NCBI GenBank assembly: GCA_002383605.1
Contig: DFYK01000010.1
Location: forward strand, 4,815-15,058
Length of the DNA stretch: 10,244 bases
Direction of reading: 5' to 3'
Source: Proteiniphilum sp. UBA4084
GTDB lineage: Bacteria > Bacteroidota > Bacteroidia > Bacteroidales > Dysgonomonadaceae
The position numbers and the translations under genes were made by a program. Position 1 is the stretch's first letter; each line of letters begins with the position of its first letter. Shown one piece after another: positions 5,569 through 10,244 of this stretch. A model generated the notes under the pieces. The model searched no databases. It was not told the DNA's origin and worked only from the letters and a program-made list of their open reading frames with translations.

Positions 5569-6873
5569 ATGCACTACTACAGTACAAATAAAAAAGCACC
5601 CGCCGTTTCACTGCAGGAAGCAGTGGTCAAGGGACTTGCACCGGATAAGGGGCTTTATATGCCCGAAAGAATTCAACAACTTCCTGCCGACTTTTACGGG
5701 AAGATGGCCGATCTCAGCTTGGCGGATATCGCCAAAACAGTTGCTGAAGCCTTCTTCGGCGGAGACATTCCAAAAGAACGACTGGATGAGATCGTCACCG
5801 ACACGCTCAGTTTCGATATCCCCCTCAAAAAAATTGAAGAGGGTATTTATGTGCTGGAACTGTTCCATGGACCCACCTTCGCCTTCAAGGATGTGGGCGC
5901 CCGGTTTATGGCGCGCATGCTATCCCATTTCGTGAAGGAAGAGGGACAGCAGGATGTGAAGGTGCTGGTAGCCACTTCGGGTGATACCGGCAGTGCTGTA
6001 GCAAATGGCTTCCTGGGTGTGGAAGGGATTCAGGTCTTCGTACTTTATCCTTCGGGAAAGGTGAGCGACATACAGGAAGCACAGTTTACCACGCTGGGAC
6101 AAAACATCGTGGCGCTCGAAATAGAGGGTACTTTCGATGATTGCCAGGCACTGGTGAAATCGGCATTTATGGATAGCAGCCTGAACAGTCAGTTAAACCT
6201 CACCTCAGCCAACTCCATCAACGTAGCGCGGTTCCTGCCCCAGTCGTTTTATTACTTCCATGCTTACGCGCAACTGGTCAGACAGGCTGCTGCCGGAGAG
6301 GTTGTCTTTTCCGTGCCCAGTGGCAACCTGGGCAACCTGACTGCTGGCCTTTTTGCCAAAAGAATGGGTCTGCCGATGAAACGCTTTATCGCTGCCAACA
6401 ACCGGAATGATGTCTTCAGGGAGTATCTGCAGACAGGAAATTACTCCCCGAGAGCATCGGTGCAGACCGTGGCCAATGCCATGGACGTGGGTGCCCCAAG
6501 CAACTTCGACCGCATCCTCGATCTGTATGACCATTCCCATGAATCCATCACAAAGGATATTGCTGCCTACCGGTACAGCGATGAAGAGATAAAACAAACC
6601 ATCCGGGAGGTAAATCTGAAAGCAGGATACCTGCTCGACCCGCATGGCGCCTGCGCCTACATGGCACTGAAAGAGGGCTTGCGGCCGGGTGAAACAGGTA
6701 TTTTCCTTGCAACCGCCCATCCTGCAAAATTCAAAGAAACGGTTGAAGCATGCATCGGTTCCTCGTTGCAGATACCAAACGGTCTGGCTGCCTTTATGCA
6801 ACACGAAAAACAGACATATCCACTCGAGAACGACTATAATCTGTTTAAAAAAGCCTTAATCAATCTGTCTTAA
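5569..6873 (+). CDS. thrC: Threonine synthase
   Basis: PLP-dependent cytoplasmic enzyme converting O-phosphohomoserine to threonine and phosphate, the last step of the pathway encoded by this operon. 434 residues, close to the E. coli enzyme (428). The PLP lysine is Lys107 in PTFAFKDVG. Other family motifs are ATSGDTGSAVANG at 135-147, the phosphate-binding loop PSGNLGNLTAG at 250-260, and ATAHPAKF at 381-388. The N-terminal region (STNKKAPAVSLQEAVVKGLA) is the usual Thr_synth_N domain. The ATG at 5569 is the natural start: it directly follows the A-rich last repeat unit, and the motif-containing protein has full length from there. It is the third gene of the operon, 61 nt after apgM, the gap being filled with 7-bp repeats. 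The next gene has its own promoter. Confidence 0.98.
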   Translation: MHYYSTNKKAPAVSLQEAVVKGLAPDKGLYMPERIQQLPADFYGKMADLSLADIAKTVAEAFFGGDIPKERLDEIVTDTLSFDIPLKKIEEGIYVLELFHGPTFAFKDVGARFMARMLSHFVKEEGQQDVKVLVATSGDTGSAVANGFLGVEGIQVFVLYPSGKVSDIQEAQFTTLGQNIVALEIEGTFDDCQALVKSAFMDSSLNSQLNLTSANSINVARFLPQSFYYFHAYAQLVRQAAAGEVVFSVPSGNLGNLTAGLFAKRMGLPMKRFIAANNRNDVFREYLQTGNYSPRASVQTVANAMDVGAPSNFDRILDLYDHSHESITKDIAAYRYSDEEIKQTIREVNLKAGYLLDPHGACAYMALKEGLRPGETGIFLATAHPAKFKETVEACIGSSLQIPNGLAAFMQHEKQTYPLENDYNLFKKALINLS

Positions 6874-6885
6874 GTTTCTTTTTAT

Positions 6886-6924
6886 TAATTTTGCTGTGAA
6901 ATCATTCATTTATGCGTAGTTTTG
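6886..6924 (+). promoter_or_regulatory. Promoter region of lptD
   Basis: TAGTTTTG (6917-6924) matches the -7 consensus TAnnTTTG. TTTG at 6890-6893 could be its -33 element, but the 23-bp spacing is longer than usual. TAATTTTG (6886-6893) is itself a second match to the -7 box, though no TTTG lies at the right distance upstream. Start of transcription from the downstream box would be near 6931, leaving a leader of about 28 nt before the lptD ATG. Confidence 0.5.
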
Positions 6925-6943
6925 TGTGTGAAAACCATACACA
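6923..6943. repeat. Inverted repeat at the lptD transcription start
   Basis: TGTGTGTG (6923-6930) and CATACACA (6936-6943) pair over eight positions, one of them G-U, around AAAAC. The repeat overlaps the end of the -7 box and the expected transcription start, a position where a repressor could block the promoter. Only part of it would be in the RNA. It could equally be a chance feature of a TG/CA-rich stretch. Confidence 0.3.
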
Positions 6944-6958
6944 GGCTGCTATTTCCGC

Positions 6959-9868
6959 ATGGAGCAACTTTACCGTTTCATATTTCTGTTTTTCGTCCTG
7001 ACAATCTCATTTCAATGCTCTTCTGTCCGAAAGGCTACTGAAGCGACGAAACAAATGAGGCAAAGTTCCGCATTGGCTGATTCACTTCGCGACACGGAGA
7101 CAGCAGATGTTGCCATGCCCGATACAACCATCACCCCGGCGGATGTTTCTCGGGTGGCGGAGCTGACCCCTTCCGATACGGCTTCGGTTGCCGTGAAAAC
7201 CGATTCTCTTTCGATCACGGCACAGGACTCCTTATCCATAGCCAGGCAAGACAGCCTGTCTGTCAGCAAGCAAGACAGCTTGTCGATGGAAGACCAGACC
7301 CTAAAAGCGGCCGTCTACTACACGGCACAAGACTCCATGATATTTACCAGCGACAACATGGGATATCTCTACGGTGATGCCGACATCAAATATGGTGAAA
7401 TGGGTATCAAGGGAGAATACATTACCATGGATATGGACAGCAGCGTCATCTCCTCCACTTTTGGCGTAGACTCGGTGGGTAAAGAATTCGGTCTGCCGGT
7501 CTTTTCAGAAGGAGGCACAGAGTACGAGATGAAAAAGGTACGTTACAACTTCGAAACACGGAAAGCGTTTATCAACAATGTGGTTACGCAGCAGGGAGAA
7601 GGAAACATCGTGGCCAATGAGGCAAAGATGAATGCCGACAACTCTTTTTACATGCGGAATGCGAAATACACCACCTGCGACAGGCATGATCATCCACACT
7701 TTTATCTGAACCTGTCGAAGGCCAAAGTACGTCCCGAGAAGGATGTGGTTACCGGCCCGGCATGGCTGGTAGTAGCCGATGTACCCCTGTTTCCCGTGGT
7801 GCTTCCTTTCGCCTTTTTTCCTTTCACCAAATCCTACTCTTCGGGAATCATCATGCCCAGCTACGGCGATGAAATGACCCGCGGGTTCTATCTCCAGAAC
7901 GGTGGGTATTATTTTGCGCTAAGTGATTATATTGACCTCGCGCTCACGGGTGAGATTTACACAAAAGGGTCGTGGGGTGCCGGCGTCCGTTCCAATTACC
8001 GCAAACGGTATAAATATTCCGGCAATTTCAACGTCTACTACATGAATACGGTGACCGGAGAGAAGGAATTGAAAGATGTGGTACCGGAAGCCTATTCGGT
8101 GGCAAAGGACCTTCGTATTAACTGGACCCACTCGCAGGATCCCAAGGCCAACATGTACCGCACCCTCTCAGCCAGCGTCAACTTCTCCACCAGCCGGAAC
8201 AACCACCGCGACCTGAGCCGCCTCTACTCACGGGAGGCATCCAACAATACCAAGAGCTCGAGTGTGAACCTCACACAGCGTTTTCCCGACTCACCCTGGA
8301 GCATGTCGGCAACGATGAACATAAACCAGGTATCGCGTGACTCCACCATTGCCGCCACACTGCCCAACGTCTCCCTCACCATGAATCGCATCAATCCCTT
8401 CAAAAGAAAGGATATGGTGGGTGAAGAGCGGTGGTACGAAAAAATCTCCGTAAGCTACTCCGGTGAGTTTCGCAATTCAATCACCACGAAGGAAGATAAG
8501 TTTCTGAATGCAAACCTCGTACGCGACTGGACAAACGGCATGCGCCACAGCATCCCGGTCAGCGCCACCTTCTCTCTTTTCGATTTTATACAGATCTCAC
8601 CCTCGATGAATTATACCGAGCGCTGGTACACCGGCGCCCGTAAGGAAGCCTGGGATCCGGTAACCAAAAGAAACGTTGCGATCGACACCGTTTATGGCTT
8701 TAAGCGGGTATACGACTACAGCACCTCGATCAGTGCCCAGACAAAATTATACGGCATGTATACCCCCTGGAAAATATTTGGCGACAAGGTACAGGCCATC
8801 CGCCACGTCTTCTCCCCAAGCATCAGTCTGAGTTACAGACCCGACTTCAGTGATCCCAAATACAATTTTTACGAGACTTATACCTATAAAAACGAATATG
8901 GTGATGATGTGGAATATACCTATTCCCCTTATTCTTACATGATGTTCGGGACGGCTCCCTCCGGACAAAGTGGAAGCATTGGTTTTGATTTTAAGAACAA
9001 TCTTGAGATGAAGGTTCGTACCGACAAAGACTCTACCGGCGTGCGGAAGGTCAGCCTGATCGACGACCTGGGTATCAGTTTCAACTACAACATGATGGCC
9101 GACTCCATGAAATGGAGCATGATCAACTCGAATATCCGCCTGAAGCTTTCAAAATCATATACCCTCAGCCTGAATGCCACCTGGGACCCTTATCTCTATC
9201 AGCTGGATAAAAATGGAACCCCGCGACAGGTGGATAAGCTCAGGATCCTGAACGGCAAGGGATTCGGGAAACTGATGAATACAGGAACCTCCTTCTCCTA
9301 TTCACTGAATCAGGATACGTTTAAGAAATTATTTTCCCGTGGAGAAAAGGAGGGTAAAGAAGGTGAAAGTAAGGACCCGAAGAATCAGCTGCCCGACGAC
9401 GGCACCATGGGAGGAAATCCTTACGAGTCGGCACAACAGGGCAATGCTCAGGAAGAACCGGATGACTCTGCCGGGGAGTTCGACAGCGACGGCTACCTGA
9501 AGAACCCGGTGAACTGGAATGTCTCTTTCAATTATTCATTGCGATATGGATATGGCGAGTTCGATAAGGAACGACTGGAATACAAAGGGAAGCTGACACA
9601 CAACTTCGGACTGAGCGGTTCGCTCCAGCCGACCAAGAACTGGAACTTCACTTTCAACACCGATTATAATTTTGATCTGAAGAAATTCACGAACATCAAC
9701 TGTACCCTTACGCGAAACCTCCACTGTTGGAGTATGTCGACCAGCTTCATCCCCATTGGTCCGTATAAATCATACAATTTTACCATCCGCGCCAATTCCT
9801 CACTCCTGCAAGACCTGAAATATGAACAACGCAGCTCACCTTACGACCGCGGCATGGATTGGTATTAG
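6959..9868 (+). CDS. lptD: LptD-like LPS-assembly outer-membrane protein
   Basis: Large beta-barrel protein of the Bacteroidota LptD type (LptD_2 / OstA-like), expected to insert lipopolysaccharide into the outer leaflet of the outer membrane together with an LptE partner not seen here. 969 residues. A hydrophobic N-terminal segment (about 7-18) is an export signal; Cys20 follows, but the preceding Ser-Phe-Gln is a poor lipobox, so I do not call it a lipoprotein. Residues about 30-113 form a Ser/Thr/Asp-rich linker with four 8-residue repeats (81-112). Residues about 115-260 form the periplasmic OstA-like domain; the rest is rich in alternating aromatic and polar residues, as in a barrel, with an acidic, Gly-rich insert at about 795-850. 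The protein ends in Trp-Tyr, aromatic as is common in barrels. ATG 6959 is the only start after the in-frame stop at 6929. It has its own promoter and converges on rarA. Confidence 0.88.
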   Translation: MEQLYRFIFLFFVLTISFQCSSVRKATEATKQMRQSSALADSLRDTETADVAMPDTTITPADVSRVAELTPSDTASVAVKTDSLSITAQDSLSIARQDSLSVSKQDSLSMEDQTLKAAVYYTAQDSMIFTSDNMGYLYGDADIKYGEMGIKGEYITMDMDSSVISSTFGVDSVGKEFGLPVFSEGGTEYEMKKVRYNFETRKAFINNVVTQQGEGNIVANEAKMNADNSFYMRNAKYTTCDRHDHPHFYLNLSKAKVRPEKDVVTGPAWLVVADVPLFPVVLPFAFFPFTKSYSSGIIMPSYGDEMTRGFYLQNGGYYFALSDYIDLALTGEIYTKGSWGAGVRSNYRKRYKYSGNFNVYYMNTVTGEKELKDVVPEAYSVAKDLRINWTHSQDPKANMYRTLSASVNFSTSRNNHRDLSRLYSREASNNTKSSSVNLTQRFPDSPWSMSATMNINQVSRDSTIAATLPNVSLTMNRINPFKRKDMVGEERWYEKISVSYSGEFRNSITTKEDKFLNANLVRDWTNGMRHSIPVSATFSLFDFIQISPSMNYTERWYTGARKEAWDPVTKRNVAIDTVYGFKRVYDYSTSISAQTKLYGMYTPWKIFGDKVQAIRHVFSPSISLSYRPDFSDPKYNFYETYTYKNEYGDDVEYTYSPYSYMMFGTAPSGQSGSIGFDFKNNLEMKVRTDKDSTGVRKVSLIDDLGISFNYNMMADSMKWSMINSNIRLKLSKSYTLSLNATWDPYLYQLDKNGTPRQVDKLRILNGKGFGKLMNTGTSFSYSLNQDTFKKLFSRGEKEGKEGESKDPKNQLPDDGTMGGNPYESAQQGNAQEEPDDSAGEFDSDGYLKNPVNWNVSFNYSLRYGYGEFDKERLEYKGKLTHNFGLSGSLQPTKNWNFTFNTDYNFDLKKFTNINCTLTRNLHCWSMSTSFIPIGPYKSYNFTIRANSSLLQDLKYEQRSSPYDRGMDWY
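7199..7294 (+). repeat. Four 24-bp (8-residue) tandem repeats in the lptD linker
   Basis: Four consecutive units of 24 bp encode TDSLSITA, QDSLSIAR, QDSLSVSK and QDSLSMED (residues 81-112). DSLS is constant in all four. The codons differ between units (for example gattctctttcg, gactccttatcc, gacagcctgtct, gacagcttgtcg), so the protein pattern is kept while the DNA has diverged, which suggests selection on the peptide or an old duplication. Confidence 0.85.
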
Positions 9869-9869
9869 T

Positions 9870-10244
9870 TTATTTCTTGTCTCCCCAGAGCTTCTTCATT
9901 AACTCATACATCTTCGCTTCTGCGGGGTTGGACTGGGCTTCCCAAAACCGGCTGTTTTTTAATTCTTTGGGCAGATACTCCTGCTTCACGAAATTATTTT
10001 CATAGTCGTGCGCATACTTGTACTCCTTCCCGTAATCGAGTTCCTTCATGAGGGCGGTCGGTGCGTTGCGCAGATGCAGCGGTACCGGCAGGTTACCGGT
10101 CTGTTCTGCTTTTGCAATGGCCGCATCGATGGCCAGATAGGCCGAGTTGCTTTTGGGCGATGCTGCCAGGTAAATGGTTGTTTCCGCCAGCACAATACGT
10201 CCTTCCGGCCAACCAATCTTCTGCAGTGTATCGAAACAGGCATT
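9870..10244 (-). CDS. rarA: Replication-associated recombination protein A, C-terminal part (5' end outside window)
   Basis: C-terminal 124 residues of RarA (MgsA/WRNIP1 family), a cytoplasmic AAA+ ATPase that acts at stalled replication forks. The frame is open through the window edge at 10244 (reading from NACFDTLQKIGWPEGR), so the AAA+ domain and start codon lie outside; family proteins have about 420-450 residues. The visible part is the MgsA C-terminal domain, with the hallmark WPEGR, AASPKSNSAY, PLHLRNAPT and YKYAHDYENNF segments. The stop is TAA, read from 9872 back to 9870, and only base 9869 separates it from the lptD stop. The GTG at 10193 that could open a shorter frame is an internal Val. 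No terminator is visible between the two convergent genes. Identification is firm from the motifs; the function comes from family knowledge. Confidence 0.95.
   Translation of the reverse strand, partial: NACFDTLQKIGWPEGRIVLAETTIYLAASPKSNSAYLAIDAAIAKAEQTGNLPVPLHLRNAPTALMKELDYGKEYKYAHDYENNFVKQEYLPKELKNSRFWEAQSNPAEAKMYELMKKLWGDKK

Noticed and set aside
6205..6804. 199-codon open frame on the - strand inside thrC.
   Set aside because: It lies fully antisense to thrC, whose catalytic motifs are intact; the translated sequence shows no family features.
6974..7021. Cys20 of LptD considered as a lipoprotein attachment site.
   Set aside because: The residues before it (Ser-Phe-Gln) do not match a lipobox, and LptD proteins are integral barrels; an ordinary export signal is more likely.
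10191..10193. GTG considered as the rarA start.
   Set aside because: The frame continues upstream with conserved RarA sequence (WPEGR) to the window edge, so this is an internal Val codon.

Overview
The window reads as ordinary chromosomal DNA of a Bacteroidales-type bacterium (phylum Bacteroidota). Three things point there. The two promoters I can see have the TAnnTTTG -7 box used by the primary sigma factor of this phylum, start codons are preceded by A-rich stretches rather than strong Shine-Dalgarno sequences, and the gene set (exported sulfatase, thrA-apgM-thrC, LptD_2-type outer-membrane protein) is typical of the group. I cannot name the genus. No mobile element, CRISPR array, tRNA or rRNA gene was found.

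Layout: (1) 1-1485, + strand, the body of an exported Ser-type sulfatase whose signal peptide lies before the window. (2) 1486-1838, a 353-bp AT-rich intergenic region with a promoter at about 1595-1625, a possible 24-codon leader peptide rich in Thr and Met codons (1645-1719), a strong hairpin over the end of that peptide (1695-1716), and further short inverted repeats up to the next start. (3) 1839-6873, the threonine operon: thrA (aspartokinase-homoserine dehydrogenase fusion), apgM (a phosphoglycerate-mutase-like protein in the place of homoserine kinase) and thrC (threonine synthase). The thrA-apgM gap is 3 nt; the apgM-thrC gap is 61 nt and holds an array of degenerate 7-bp repeats. (4) 6959-9868, a large LptD-like outer-membrane protein with its own promoter. 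(5) 9870-10244, - strand, the C-terminal part of rarA, converging on lptD with one base between the stop codons.

How the genes work together: ThrA makes aspartyl phosphate and later reduces aspartate semialdehyde to homoserine, the ApgM-like protein most likely phosphorylates homoserine, and ThrC converts phosphohomoserine to threonine. Aspartate-semialdehyde dehydrogenase is not in the window. The sulfatase, LptD and RarA serve unrelated functions (glycan desulfation, LPS export, replication-fork repair).

The most interesting item is the thrA leader. A small ORF with 5 Thr and 5 Met codons starts just after a good promoter, and its last codons lie inside a 9-bp hairpin that competes with a downstream pairing. 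This looks like a Bacteroidota version of amino-acid attenuation, but I see no classical hairpin-plus-U-tract terminator, so the mechanism is open. The 7-bp repeat array before thrC and the 8-residue repeats in LptD are the other unusual structures.
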